Of a stretch of DNA of 31,740 nt, positions 17,401 to 24,239 are shown one piece after another; within the stretch, counting starts at the first letter, position 1; the number at the start of each line of letters is the position of its first letter. The notes under the pieces were generated by a model. The model made no database searches, had not been told where the DNA came from, and saw only the letters and a program-made list of their open reading frames with translations. Position numbers and translations under genes: made by a program. The DNA comes from CAYHSR01 sp043821725 (lineage in GTDB: Bacteria; Patescibacteriota; Patescibacteriia; Magasanikbacterales; GWA2-37-8). The stretch is from NCBI GenBank assembly GCA_043821725.1, contig JBDRCM010000046.1, forward strand, positions 1 to 31,740. Reading direction: 5' to 3'.

Positions 17401-19261
17401 TGACTCATGCAATTTAACTGTTAGCGGACAGACATTAACAGGTACAAAAACATGCAATACCACGACATGCAAATTTTTGCCATGTACAACCACTCAAAAG
17501 ATCGTTTCAAAGCCAACTCCAATCGGATGCAATAATGGAAAGATTGAATCTGGAGAGGATTGCGATGATGGAATTGACCAAACCAAAACAAAATATAACG
17601 GAATGGATTGCACGCCAACATACAGCAAAGGTTGCGAGGTTTGCACAACGCAATGTCGCATATTAAAAAAGGACAGAGCCGGATATTGCGGAGACGGCAT
17701 TATTACAAGCCCTTATGAAATTTGCGAGACAGTTGGTACAGATATTTATGTAAGCGCGACCAATACAAAACATGTTGGCGAAGTTGTTTCCAATGTTAAA
17801 GACGCTAAAACAAATGGATATTTGGTAAAAAAATGCTCGCAAGAAACCAAGCCAAATTTGCCATACGCGCCGAATTACAACCTTTCATTTGTTAAAAAAG
17901 GCACAAAAACATGCTCGCAATCATGCACTGCAATATCATATAATTGCGTGCTTTGCGGAGTTAAGCCGGACAACAAAAATGGAGCAACAGTGAGCGGAGA
18001 GATAATTAATGTGGTTGACCCCACTTCAAGCGATCCTCTTTTGTCAGGACCCGCTTTTCCGGGTTATCCGGGCATAGTCGGCTTGTTCATAAATGAAGGG
18101 CAGACAATGGCAAAATCATTCGGTAAGCTTCCTCAGCCATTGCGCAAGTATAAGTTTATGTTGCCGTACGGCGTAGCTGCTTCAACCACAGTGGCGGTAA
18201 TTAATGATGAACCAAAATGTTCTTTTGACACGAGCTATAATTATAAAGTCATATTAAACGCCGGCTGGCTCAAGCCGTTTAATTTTCCGATTATTTCCGA
18301 TTCTGCGGCTAAGCTCAATCCTTCATATTATGATTTAGTTGTTTCTCCTCTAATTTACAAGAGCGGAACATATGCCAGGCCAAACGACATTAGGGTTGTG
18401 TTAAGATGGGTTAATAATACAGTTGATTTTATTGGCGGATTTATGTTGCCAGCGCCTAAAATAACTTATCGTTTTGGCAGTCCTGTTACTCCTCCGCCTT
18501 CAGAATATTTGGGTTATGATTACTGGAAGGATCAAAATACAATGTTGACCGGTGTTTATAGCGCTCTTCTAAAATATCTCTCTCAACAAACCGGATCTAT
18601 AAATAACGAATTGAGCGATTTTCAGACTGCATTGAATAACTATTTGACCAATACGGCATATACAAATAGAGAATATTTTGTTGATTATGTAGAATATATA
18701 TTAAATAGATTTGTTTCAGTAAAATATGCTTATTCCGCTGTTGAAGGAAGCGATTTTACTGCAATAACAAAAGGAATTGATTATTATACAAAAACCAGCT
18801 CGCAGGAATATGGCTTGTGGTATCATGGTTTTGGCGAAACAAAAACAGGCAGTGGAACCCGCGTTGAATCATTTACATTGGATAGCTCAGTATTGAAAAC
18901 CGGATCGCAGTATATATTTTATGTGGCTGTTTCGGACAGTTCTCCCATTGCAAATCACAGAAATGATTCAAAATTAAAAGTTGAAGTATATCTGCCTGAT
19001 GATTACAAATACAATGATGGAACATGCCCGAACAGCAAGGATGCCTGCACCTTTCCACAGCGCTTGTTCGGTCCACCTGACCAAAGCATGGTTTTTGAAA
19101 TAAATAAAAGCGATGTTTCAAACACCAAGACAGCGTCATACTGGCAGGTCTTTAACTTGCAGGCATCTGCACGCGAACCGAATTCGGTTATAAAGAAATT
19201 AGGAAATAATAATTCAGGCAAAATTATCACAGACAAGAAATATTTTCAATTTGTTAAATAA
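8468..19261 (+). CDS. Giant pilin-domain-anchored multidomain surface protein (3597 aa)
   Basis: It starts with a signal peptide (to about 27, CFAQ) and the same two-helix VirB2-like pilin domain as its neighbour (about 43-127). Ectodomain in order: two CxNxIxDxxExxxDCGxxCxxC-type cysteine motifs, four IPT/TIG-like domains (near 418, 533, 624, 745; e.g. ISPSSGAKGQYITITGKNFG), Big_5-like modules, a run of CGxGxxxxxExCD cysteine repeats (about 1423, 1458, 1505, 1581, 1652), an LVIVD-type beta-propeller (about 1810-2116) set inside a Big_5-like domain, more Big_5-like sequence, and a second run of cysteine repeats (about 2799-3074). There is no C-terminal membrane helix or sortase motif, so anchoring must be by the N-terminus. 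AGGA precedes the ATG. The role is inferred to be attachment to a host or surface. Confidence 0.85.
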   Translation: MKKSLKKIIIFAGVVAILIGATQLCFAQTTAPDLGIQQVGNSIGLPSTDIRLIIARIIRVALSLLGIVAVSIMVYGGFIWMTSAGSEEKISTAKKILINGAIGLAIILSSYAIVSFVISKLVEATTGVPSHCSNQIFDAGVEEQMDCGIECPPCQSPPNPYFYGNSFRVVNLPPGGSTCIRNVKLAVTFNFDVDITTLNNNVVVNNKNTNVQMVGDWSWQSGDNKNAAVFTPQGACGPPDNGNDCLEAKTDYILNFKNPASVKTLENLNDKSLKCVGNECADVNFTTGEGIDRTAPSITAIIPTAPLLTESTIPIQINYSDDNGVQKIDLKADNNFVNSASPSQNCAKTGNVTINWPTSQLASGDHLLQAIALDWAALSGSATKTVKLLPPHCVNNIRDIDEDDVDCGGVDCYSCDIMRITFFDPQFGSPGTYVTISGYKFGTTTGEVFMQDRADKTKWVKAELADCGFSTWSNNQIIIKVPSTAATSTQIKVITATTTDKGGLPIRYSDTTKTPPDPELNDFTINTTTSPGLCYITPISGPHDAIVTAIGNNFGQNMGSMRFGISQASMLDWTSGKPYNIAKAMVPRNLNPGVVSVKVVNNAGILSNGVRFAVTGAQIADGPLISSISPSSGAKGQYITITGKNFGSSNGTVNFKSKNQFDKFGYNTSAVRGDFEFPKGCVTVWSDKQIVVKFPTDSRATALGGASGIANESYYIEVNNIETNKSSQLPGPDSSVFGLISGSAGPGICAIKPVSSPVPLPAQVKMELIGEYFGSLNPNVFFWGPASVANTFSSRLRAPSSSVALSSSGIGQKVTLNLIPTTTISGPVLIERQNDSALSNEVDFSVFDCTSNIVAGQPTCTMPNTRCCVSGNEAGICKPIGELCDGETKSTGYVWKLSTRALPEIPRVVEQCYDSALPTGEFPLPSPTPDTKWGPDHQETCRTAALVVQFNLTGINSISISSINSNADLVVNKCASSSIDLLKNSCTSTGRVALKDLLSNNFNNVSVVPQPSSAASSPAPGKSFIELIPESGVWEDGTWYQVALKNSISRSNIYLAKDRPCNVANSAYCFLFKTGAKGNNECVLNGVYVSPSSFWVNKLMQPIAGLIYRAHGISNQKCIVVDISGYGKEWSSSEPSYAEIYKDINLKTAQVSSLKNTVGVLFNDLLNIVANFRTTTSQGVVKEYAGKSPLTIDLTNPDVESFWPSCSDACTNASVGAKFNTSMSNLNLQTAAQLVKCDDENCLNTMSAAVGNASIHAEFIGPNNDELKIQIIDLNLEPLPLDLNTIYQVILSSSSTDPFNPTKLWSGSGNDGVKPFNTEFKWRFSTKKKQCEVDRVSLEPLSFYANHIEDRNVYSASVFGVPDTCSTSGQRLNPYMMDWQWDSSDKDVAQIQQVSTVGANPLCTNKCVLKGSDISFGIETPICGNGIVEAGEDCDGPNKNQGCSLNCLRVGNLDKQTCGDGKVDPTNGEECDTNDNATKIGCDDKCLHAGSKKDTTFQAGGLSVCGNGIMGSGEDCEIGISATTSDPNSALYCSDKCLHTGTPLSKTWCDLNLPEANQINPFGGFVKSEFDLACKKSVSICGDGENTMDEDNGCDTLGKGQKSAWCDDYCLKNDINHPDSNCVGANNKPLEGCDSKGQHSGSSMLYTIPSFCGDGMIQTGEDNFCEDELMLFNHHAINPWALAMGKGLSKNTQGNPPYQLSVITATTTPFEMSAPKSGQAQFVIPCGFKTSVECQQTFGEDYGLGDNTCCYPKPNLIDVNPPSSSINVCPNTAIEATFDKVIDDASLSGNFIIARGIGKDYSSNAKVVGSMNNNVLTSISGLIFSNKYLFTAGSQGLSVVKADVPASLQLVSNSSANNIIGDLPAIDISNNRAYTTAGSNGLIVIDATDPTKPSAIGNHVPLQQIYNDLKVVGNFAYVTAGQDGLRVIDISSSTNPYEAGFVTSTGASQTLANFSNVDVVGNFAYVTAGQDGLRVIDISSSTNPYEVGFITSTSTGASQTIASFSNVDVAGNYAYVTAGQDGLRVIDISDKTAMKVVGILSTGQQNYYDLEVESNYAFVVDSSGSIQVVSVSDLSNISVAQIISITGAESINVSENFAYIGTALGISIVDVAKYTLSCQGNDDVTGLIAGIDKDKGQENKSWIVKIWSKFTEFVRSLLWQKAEAQSKPIKWCTGLDMGIATVLTQSNTTTSRASLALNKPLATDTDYTVILKSDLKDSDGVRLGTLPNGKSNSWAFKTGPQICKVKKVEVSPAQYYFSKYNATTSLEVKAFTDTDPLKSQQIQPIPGHYSWQYVWSPFVNDYVLLASQSSGQSTNVITSRKLNGTIAVKAEVEITEDKYSGSKGNIGISNKSDITIYLCENPWPPKDLIINNVEHIIFPYEDINDTVRNNDGYDFITKKFNNTAVPNAVIGGYFNFGTYYCADYGNTGINDDLPYLQPAVQVTGDAVQTGLDTLATSTFPLKRFLFTDTKTGDAIGIQIFANYYNLSVKDWFNKYRSFSYSANMGERKIHDYDAIGDSNNIYIDALNYTKDKFLYSNIYLVSVNSDAKPETRMVYNQMLKNLSFNINLTNYGYCGKDVNNIDYQTECVNDFDCAEGQICSAQIDKLKRNYKRLKDFRNIRNAISFAGSAPKLDEGSFIKGQSVSTWANSWSKLSGLLKIPMPVDPVNELGKGGTCKQNSNYFCVGDEMCLLNDACALHDPITGWSTEDARYSFACNKDSLAYRYIFDDKAGYYLRARMEDPFGNDPTSLSLNILNWKSDPINNIKGFTDNFISKNFIIDETSGICKLDQEVAVNVKGYCGDNKVGGLEECDGVAVKYDKSACTASGGNITISTCNTSTCNWIISTAPCSSLSVCGNSIKEIGEQCDAGSANNTYGVFCDENCKIKKQPYTVDANGKVLSYGYCGDGAITPFYEICDNHIWGGTTFVSGKPIYALDKFKSCSNDCQDYGPYCGDGAVQKNQFMFAGVIYNEECDVNNLTDSCNLTVSGQTLTGTKTCNTTTCKFLPCTTTQKIVSKPTPIGCNNGKIESGEDCDDGIDQTKTKYNGMDCTPTYSKGCEVCTTQCRILKKDRAGYCGDGIITSPYEICETVGTDIYVSATNTKHVGEVVSNVKDAKTNGYLVKKCSQETKPNLPYAPNYNLSFVKKGTKTCSQSCTAISYNCVLCGVKPDNKNGATVSGEIINVVDPTSSDPLLSGPAFPGYPGIVGLFINEGQTMAKSFGKLPQPLRKYKFMLPYGVAASTTVAVINDEPKCSFDTSYNYKVILNAGWLKPFNFPIISDSAAKLNPSYYDLVVSPLIYKSGTYARPNDIRVVLRWVNNTVDFIGGFMLPAPKITYRFGSPVTPPPSEYLGYDYWKDQNTMLTGVYSALLKYLSQQTGSINNELSDFQTALNNYLTNTAYTNREYFVDYVEYILNRFVSVKYAYSAVEGSDFTAITKGIDYYTKTSSQEYGLWYHGFGETKTGSGTRVESFTLDSSVLKTGSQYIFYVAVSDSSPIANHRNDSKLKVEVYLPDDYKYNDGTCPNSKDACTFPQRLFGPPDQSMVFEINKSDVSNTKTASYWQVFNLQASAREPNSVIKKLGNNNSGKIITDKKYFQFVK
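14201..14550 (+). repeat. Near-identical tandem DNA repeats inside the giant gene
   Basis: Three beta-propeller blades share long almost identical DNA, each containing GCTTATGTAACAGCAGGACA. Copies start at 14201, 14345 and 14495, giving periods of 144 and 150 bases (48 and 50 codons). The 6-base difference is an extra ACAAGC. Both periods keep the reading frame. Neighbouring blades are much more diverged, so these three are a recent expansion or are being homogenised. Confidence 0.9.
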
Positions 19262-19359
19262 TGCGAGTTGAGTTGGTTGACGTATTAATGAAATAAACCC
19301 GACCCCGCAACAAGCCAAAGGGTAAGCGGGCTTCTAATAAAATTTTAAGTAATTCATTT

Positions 19360-19908
19360 ATGCTGGAAGACGGACAAACTCAAAAAATTTCAGAGCCAAA
19401 AGACAATTATATAAATGATGACGGACGATTGGCTGTGGAGCCGGCAGTTGTAAAAAATTCTATTTTTGCCAGGCCTATTTTTTGGATATTCGTTGTTGTC
19501 GCAATAGCTCTTGTAATCATCACTATATTTGTCGTTAAAAGCATTGGCAAATCGCCAGGCAATACAGCTTCTAAAAGCGCTGTTAAAGCGAATAACGCCC
19601 TTGTAAATGTAGGTACAAGTACACAGCCGACAGTTGCTGAAGTGGCAAATTATGAGTCAGTTTTTAAACAGGCAATAAGTTCAACTTATAATCTTGATAA
19701 GGATTTTGACGGCTTAACTGATGATGAAGAGAAAATTTACAACACAGATCCTTTGCTTTCCGATACTGATAAAGACGGCTTAAGCGACAGGGCTGAAATT
19801 TTTATATACAAAAGCGATCCTTTGGATAGTGACACGGATGATGATGGTTACAGCGACGGGCATGAAGTAAGGCGAGGATATAGCCCGATCGGTCCGGGAA
19901 CCCTTTAA
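19360..19908 (+). CDS. Membrane-anchored TSP3-repeat protein 1
   Basis: The 182-aa protein has a short cytoplasmic head, one membrane helix (about 40-62: IFWIFVVVAIALVIITIFVV), a linker, and a C-terminal thrombospondin type 3 region: DKDFDGLTDDEE, DTDKDGLSDRAE and DTDDDGYSDGHE. These Asp-rich DxDxDGxxD loops bind calcium in known TSP3 proteins. It ends with GYSPIGPGTL, a motif shared with its neighbour. It is the first of three tandem paralogues (MLED/MFED/MFEK starts) and follows the giant gene after a 98-base gap that contains a weak hairpin (CCCGC/GCGGG, 19304-19330). No Shine-Dalgarno sequence is visible. Its role is probably a calcium-stabilised extracellular stalk or contact module. Confidence 0.8.
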   Translation: MLEDGQTQKISEPKDNYINDDGRLAVEPAVVKNSIFARPIFWIFVVVAIALVIITIFVVKSIGKSPGNTASKSAVKANNALVNVGTSTQPTVAEVANYESVFKQAISSTYNLDKDFDGLTDDEEKIYNTDPLLSDTDKDGLSDRAEIFIYKSDPLDSDTDDDGYSDGHEVRRGYSPIGPGTL

Positions 19909-19951
19909 TAATTTTTTACCAAATTTCAACAATTAATTTAATCGTAATTCT

Positions 19952-20803
19952 ATGTTTGAAGATCAAAAGAACCAAAAGAATGTTCCGGCCAACTTGCCAA
20001 CAGAGGAGCTGGTTGACATTTTTGAAGGAGTTGAAAAAGAAAACGCAGGCGCGACGTCATTGCCGAATGCTCCGGGACTTGGTCGCGTTCCAACTGATTT
20101 GCCAATCAGGCCTGCGGATGCTCTAACAGCCGGTTTACTGAAGGAAAAGCAGCCGGACAACCATCCTCCACTCACAGGACAAGACACGTCAGCCGGTGTT
20201 GATGAACAGGCAGAAAGTTTAAACCAATTGTCAGAATATAAAGTAAAGGAGCCAATTCTTGGAAAAATTGTTTTTATTGTAATGTTGGTGATTGTAGCCA
20301 TTGGTTTGGTAATTGGCGGATGGTGGGCTTATTCAACTATTATATCCGGCAACAATAATAATTCAGCGAACTATTTAGCGCCTATAGCGCCAATTGTCAC
20401 ATTGCCAACCAGTTCTCAAAACACAGCTCCTGTAGCCACAACAACAGCTACTCAGCAGAGCGTGACAACCACTTTGCAGACAACTTCCAGCATTAGTGGC
20501 CAGATGAACAGGGACAATATTTTATTTGGCCAGACGCCTGACACTGACAAGGATGGCATTGATGATATACGGGAGCAAGAGCTTAAAACCGATCCGAATA
20601 ATTCAGACAGTGACAATGACGGATTAAGCGATGGCGATGAAGTATTGGTTTGGAATACCGATCCACTGAATCCTGACAGTGATAATGATACATATTTGGA
20701 TGGAGAAGAAATTAAAAACGGTTATAATCCGCTTGGCCCGGGTCGGCTTTTCCAGCTTCCTGTCAGTTCAACAAGCACGGCTACTGCGACAACAGGAATT
20801 TAA
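19952..20803 (+). CDS. Membrane-anchored TSP3-repeat protein 2
   Basis: This 283-aa paralogue of the preceding gene has a longer cytoplasmic N-terminus (about 105 residues, Pro- and acid-rich), one membrane helix (about 108-132: VFIVMLVIVAIGLVIGGWW), a Thr/Ser-rich linker, then TSP3 repeats DTDKDGIDD, DSDNDGLSDGDE and DSDNDTYLDGEE, closing with GYNPLGPGRL. The N-terminal segment carries LPTEELVDIFEGVEKE and a proline-rich stretch (GLGRVPTDLPIRPAD), which could be a docking region inside the cell; that is inference. It lies 43 bases after the first paralogue and 3 bases before the third, so the three are very likely co-transcribed. Confidence 0.8.
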   Translation: MFEDQKNQKNVPANLPTEELVDIFEGVEKENAGATSLPNAPGLGRVPTDLPIRPADALTAGLLKEKQPDNHPPLTGQDTSAGVDEQAESLNQLSEYKVKEPILGKIVFIVMLVIVAIGLVIGGWWAYSTIISGNNNNSANYLAPIAPIVTLPTSSQNTAPVATTTATQQSVTTTLQTTSSISGQMNRDNILFGQTPDTDKDGIDDIREQELKTDPNNSDSDNDGLSDGDEVLVWNTDPLNPDSDNDTYLDGEEIKNGYNPLGPGRLFQLPVSSTSTATATTGI

Positions 20804-20806
20804 ACT

Positions 20807-22042
20807 ATGAATATGTTTGAAAAAGAAAAAACAGTAAACAATAATTCGCAGGATGTGAATGCAGGCATTAAAATGGAAGTAATGCCTGATGAGTTTTATG
20901 GCGGAATCAATCCGGTGGTAAAATTCAAAGACGTCACAAAAGAAGTTGATCTTGATACATTTAAAACCACTACAAAAACCACCACGGCTGAAAAAAGCGC
21001 TTTTGATAAATCAGCGGTCAAAGGCAAAGGCAGTACTGTGCACCCGTCAAATTTTTTAATGAACAAGAAAATTATTATAATGGGCGGAATTGGTTTGTTT
21101 ATTGTTTTTATAATGGCGTCTGCCGGATATTATTTTGTTTTCAGCAAGCCCGGCGCATCTGGCCAGCCAACTTTGACAACAACCACAAGCGTGCAAATAG
21201 CAAAGCCAAATAACGGCCAGAATGCGCCTCTTCCAGCCACAACTACCACAAGTTCTGTTGCGCAAACGCCCGCAACAAGCACAGTTTCCATAAGCGCAAT
21301 AGTATACCCTTCAGAGCTTTTGCTTGTTTCAAATGATATGGATGCTGATAATCTTACAGATGAGGAAGAGCGTGCTTTTAAAACAGACCCGGGAATTTTT
21401 GATTCTGATTTGGATGGCTATCCTGACGGCCATGAAGTATATTATCTATACAATCCGATCGGGGTTGAACCAAAAAGAATCATTGAATCAGACGCAATTC
21501 AGCTTTACATAAATCCTGTGTTTGGATGTTCATTGTACTACCCGATTGAATGGTCAGTAGGAAATGTGGATAAGGATCACAGGGAAGTGCTTTTTTCAGC
21601 ATCAAACGGCGAATATATAGAATTAAGAATTATTTCAATGCAAAGTGATGAGACCTTGTCAGATTGGTTCGGCAAATGGGCTTCCAGCCAGAATTATGAC
21701 GCGTTAATTGATTTTACAGGCGTGTTCATGCAAAATGGCAAAAAAAGGAGCGACAATTTGGTATACTATTTCATGGATCAAGCAGAGCAAAATGTTTATG
21801 TATTAGTTTATCATCCGTCTCAGGGATCCAACGTCATAAGCTACAAAGCCGTTGAGGAAATGATGGCGCGTAGTATGCGCCTGTCCGACAATAGTTACGT
21901 AAAACAATGGGCGACTGACCGCGCAACAACTTCAACAAATTTAATGAATCAGAGCAATCCGGCAACCTCAACTATTTCATCACCTGCCACCACAAATAAT
22001 ACCGGCGCTTCCACTTCTACTTTTTCAAGCACAAGTACTTGA
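20807..22042 (+). CDS. Membrane-anchored TSP3-repeat protein 3 with extra C-terminal domain
   Basis: This 411-aa protein is the third tandem paralogue. It has a cytoplasmic head, a membrane helix (about 87-110), a Thr-rich linker and a shorter TSP3 region (DMDADNLTDEEE, DSDLDGYPDGHE) with a degenerate terminal motif (YNPIGVEP). Unlike the others it continues with about 150 residues (CSLYYPIEWSVG, YIELRIIS, VYVLVYHP) that look like a compact beta-rich domain resembling PsbP-like or lipoprotein-type domains, then a Ser/Thr-rich tail. ATG 20813 (MFEKEK) aligns with the starts of the paralogues; ATG 20807 is two codons earlier. It stops with TGA and is followed after 2 bases by ybeY, so a surface gene and core genes may share a transcript. 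Confidence 0.75.
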   Translation: MNMFEKEKTVNNNSQDVNAGIKMEVMPDEFYGGINPVVKFKDVTKEVDLDTFKTTTKTTTAEKSAFDKSAVKGKGSTVHPSNFLMNKKIIIMGGIGLFIVFIMASAGYYFVFSKPGASGQPTLTTTTSVQIAKPNNGQNAPLPATTTTSSVAQTPATSTVSISAIVYPSELLLVSNDMDADNLTDEEERAFKTDPGIFDSDLDGYPDGHEVYYLYNPIGVEPKRIIESDAIQLYINPVFGCSLYYPIEWSVGNVDKDHREVLFSASNGEYIELRIISMQSDETLSDWFGKWASSQNYDALIDFTGVFMQNGKKRSDNLVYYFMDQAEQNVYVLVYHPSQGSNVISYKAVEEMMARSMRLSDNSYVKQWATDRATTSTNLMNQSNPATSTISSPATTNNTGASTSTFSSTST

Positions 22043-22044
22043 TT

Positions 22045-22473
22045 ATGAAGGAAGTTTTTTTTATTAAGAAGGTTGTTTGTCCCTTTGGCGATCGTTGTGT
22101 TGGGCAGATAGTGAGCGCTATCTTTAAAGAATTAAAAATAAAACAAACACATCAAGTCGAATTTATTGTAATTGGAAAGAAAAGAATGAAAACATTGAAT
22201 CGCCACTACCGCGGGATTGATAAGCCAACAGATGTTTTGGCCTTTGCATGGAAAGAAGAAAATATGATCAATAGCAAAATGCTGGGGCAAGTGTATGTGT
22301 GTTATGAGCAGGTTTGTAATCAGGCTCGCCAAAATAATGTGCCAATAAAAGAGGAATTTTACAGGATGATGATACATGGACTACTTCACTGCCTTAATTT
22401 TGATCATAAAACAAAAAAGCAGGCAAAAACAATGTTCAACTTGCAGGAAATCATATTAAGCAAATTACCATGA
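22045..22473 (+). CDS. ybeY: Endoribonuclease YbeY (rRNA maturation)
   Basis: This 142-aa single-domain metalloprotein acts in 16S rRNA 3'-end maturation and ribosome quality control. The zinc-site motif HGxLHxxxxDH is intact as HGLLHCLNFDH (His111, His115, His121), and the upstream signature LNRHYRGIDKPTDVLAF (about 51-67) is clear. The usual Leu-Gly of the zinc motif reads Cys-Leu-Asn, which is tolerated variation. I chose ATG 22045; a TTG two codons earlier overlaps the previous gene. It overlaps dgkA by 4 bases (ATGA), so the two are translationally coupled. Confidence 0.92.
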   Translation: MKEVFFIKKVVCPFGDRCVGQIVSAIFKELKIKQTHQVEFIVIGKKRMKTLNRHYRGIDKPTDVLAFAWKEENMINSKMLGQVYVCYEQVCNQARQNNVPIKEEFYRMMIHGLLHCLNFDHKTKKQAKTMFNLQEIILSKLP

Positions 22474-22835
22474 GCGTTAAATTATTTATAAACAGCGTGC
22501 GTTCAGCTGGCAGAGGATTGGCAAGAGTTTTTAAGAATGAGCAGAATTTTCGTATTCAAGTGGCTATAGCCGGAATTGTATTAGCTCTGTCCTTTGTCTT
22601 CCATTTGAAGAAATGGGAGTTCATAACCGTTTTGTTGTTAATTTTGATTGTATTGCTCATGGAAATAATAAATACTGCGCTGGAGTTTTTTACGGATTTG
22701 CTTAAACCGCGGCTTCACCATTATGCAAAAGCAACAAAAGACGTTATGGCCGCCGCTGTTATGCTGACATCTTTTTTTGCCGCCTTAATAGGTTTGATTA
22801 TTTTTATTCCCCACTTTATAAATCTTGTAAAATAA
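22470..22835 (+). CDS. dgkA: Diacylglycerol/undecaprenol kinase (DgkA family)
   Basis: This 121-aa integral membrane kinase has three helices. The family signature MEIINTALEFFTDLL (about 64-78) supplies the conserved Glu65, Asn68, Glu72 and Asp76, and AKATKDVMAAAV (86-97) follows. The N-terminal segment with RGLARVFKNEQNFRIQ fits the surface helix and active site. In Gram-positive-type bacteria this family phosphorylates undecaprenol to regenerate the lipid carrier of cell-wall synthesis, which is the likely role here next to division genes. It overlaps ybeY by 4 bases, an arrangement common in Gram-positive genomes. Confidence 0.9.
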   Translation: MSVKLFINSVRSAGRGLARVFKNEQNFRIQVAIAGIVLALSFVFHLKKWEFITVLLLILIVLLMEIINTALEFFTDLLKPRLHHYAKATKDVMAAAVMLTSFFAALIGLIIFIPHFINLVK

Positions 22836-22909
22836 TGTATAATATAATCAATTAGGAAGCGGATTTTTTGATATACATGATATAACAAACAGCGAACACA
22901 AAATAATTT

Positions 22910-24166
22910 ATGAAAAGAGGAGACAATATAATCGCCGGGCTTGACATAGGTTCAAGCAATGTACGTATGGCGGTTGGACAAGTTGTTGCGTCATCCGAAG
23001 GCACAGCTGAGCTGCAGATTCTTGCGGCCGCTCAGCATAAATCAGAAGGCATGGGCAAAGGCAAAATAAACAGTATTGAAGATGTTGTGTCTTCTGTTTC
23101 CGCATGTTATGAAAGAGCCGAACGCATGGCCGGCGTTCCAATAGACAGCGTTTGGGTAAGCATTTCAGGAATGCATATAATGGCTCAGCTCTCAAAAGGC
23201 GTGGTCGCCGTTTCAAGAGCGAACAATGAAATAAGCGAGGAAGATGTAAACAGGGCAATTGAAGCGGCGCGTTCAATTGCAACGCCCCTAAATTATGAAA
23301 TACTACATTCTTTGCCACGCAGCTATGCTGTTGATGGGCAAATGTCAATCAAAGATCCTGTGGGCATGACCGGCATTCGTCTTGAAGTTGATTCCAATAT
23401 TATTCTTGGTTTTTCTACACAAGTAAAAAATTTGAGCAAGGCCGTATACCGCGCCGGTCTGGAAATTGAAGATTTGGTATTATCAATTCTGGCTTCCGCT
23501 TCAGCCGTTCTTACAAAAAAGCAAAAAGAATTGGGAGTCGTGATCATTGATATTGGCGCAAGTACAACAAGCGTTGCTGTTTTTGAGGAAGGCGAAATGA
23601 TTCATGTTTCCGTTATACCATTAGGATCTGACAATATTACTAATGATTTGGCTCTCGGTCTTCGGTCATCAGTGGAAATCGCTGATGCAGTTAAATTGGA
23701 GTTTGGCGACTGCTCGACTGAAAAAACGGATAGAAGAGCTGAAGTTGATTTACACGACGTTGGCTTGGAAGGTAATGAAATGGTAAAGCAAAGATATATC
23801 AATGAAATTATAGAGGCGCGGGTTGAAGAAATACTTCAGAAAGTGGATGATGAACTGCGTAAGATTCAACGTTCGGGAATGTTGCCGGCTGGCGCAGTAT
23901 TTGTAGGAGCTGGTTCAAAATTGCCCGGATTAACCGATTGTGCAAAAAAAGTTTTGCGGCTTCCTGCGTGCCTTGGTTATCCGCTTGATTTGCTTAGCGT
24001 AACAGACAAAATAAATGATTTGGGTTTTGCTACAGCCGTTGGTTTGGTAAGATGGGGAGTAACAACGGAAAAAGGTTTGATAAACAGGCCTGCAAAAAAA
24101 ATAATAAATCAGTTTGGAAGAGCCGGTGGAAGAATAAAAAAATTATTCAAGACGCTCATTCCATAG
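22910..24166 (+). CDS. ftsA: Cell division protein FtsA
   Basis: This 418-aa actin-fold ATPase tethers FtsZ filaments to the membrane. The phosphate-1 motif IIAGLDIGSSNVRMA (about 7-21), the SHS2 (1C) domain with VWVSISGMHI, the phosphate-2 motif VVIIDIGASTTSVAVFE (about 205-221) and the adenosine motif AVFVGAGSKLPGL are all present. The C-terminus ends in a short basic amphipathic helix (GGRIKKLFKTLIP), the usual membrane-targeting element. It starts 74 bases after dgkA; AT-rich -10-like hexamers lie in that gap, but no convincing -35. The 163-base gap to ftsZ contains a separate promoter, so ftsZ can be expressed independently. Confidence 0.95.
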   Translation: MKRGDNIIAGLDIGSSNVRMAVGQVVASSEGTAELQILAAAQHKSEGMGKGKINSIEDVVSSVSACYERAERMAGVPIDSVWVSISGMHIMAQLSKGVVAVSRANNEISEEDVNRAIEAARSIATPLNYEILHSLPRSYAVDGQMSIKDPVGMTGIRLEVDSNIILGFSTQVKNLSKAVYRAGLEIEDLVLSILASASAVLTKKQKELGVVIIDIGASTTSVAVFEEGEMIHVSVIPLGSDNITNDLALGLRSSVEIADAVKLEFGDCSTEKTDRRAEVDLHDVGLEGNEMVKQRYINEIIEARVEEILQKVDDELRKIQRSGMLPAGAVFVGAGSKLPGLTDCAKKVLRLPACLGYPLDLLSVTDKINDLGFATAVGLVRWGVTTEKGLINRPAKKIINQFGRAGGRIKKLFKTLIP

Positions 24167-24205
24167 GCATTATCAACAGTTATTAACAATTTGTAGCGTT
24201 TCCGC

Positions 24206-24234
24206 TTGACAGCGTCTGCACCAGCATATAAAAT
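24206..24234 (+). promoter_or_regulatory. Sigma70-like promoter of ftsZ
   Basis: A perfect TTGACA (24206-24211), a 17-bp spacer and TAAAAT (24229-24234) lie between ftsA and ftsZ. The predicted transcription start is about 24241. Confidence 0.8.
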
Positions 24235-24239
24235 ATATA

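Noticed and set aside
8468..19261. Many minus-strand and out-of-frame open frames inside the giant gene, e.g. 10753-11163.
   Set aside because: They are shadows of a continuous 3597-codon frame with consistent domain content.
19262..19359. A terminator or switch between the giant gene and the first TSP3 gene.
   Set aside because: CCCGC/GCGGG and AAGCC/GGCTT stems exclude each other, but both are short and no T-run follows.
24170..24182. DnaA-box-like TTATCAACA before ftsZ.
   Set aside because: One mismatch to consensus in AT-rich DNA; not significant alone.
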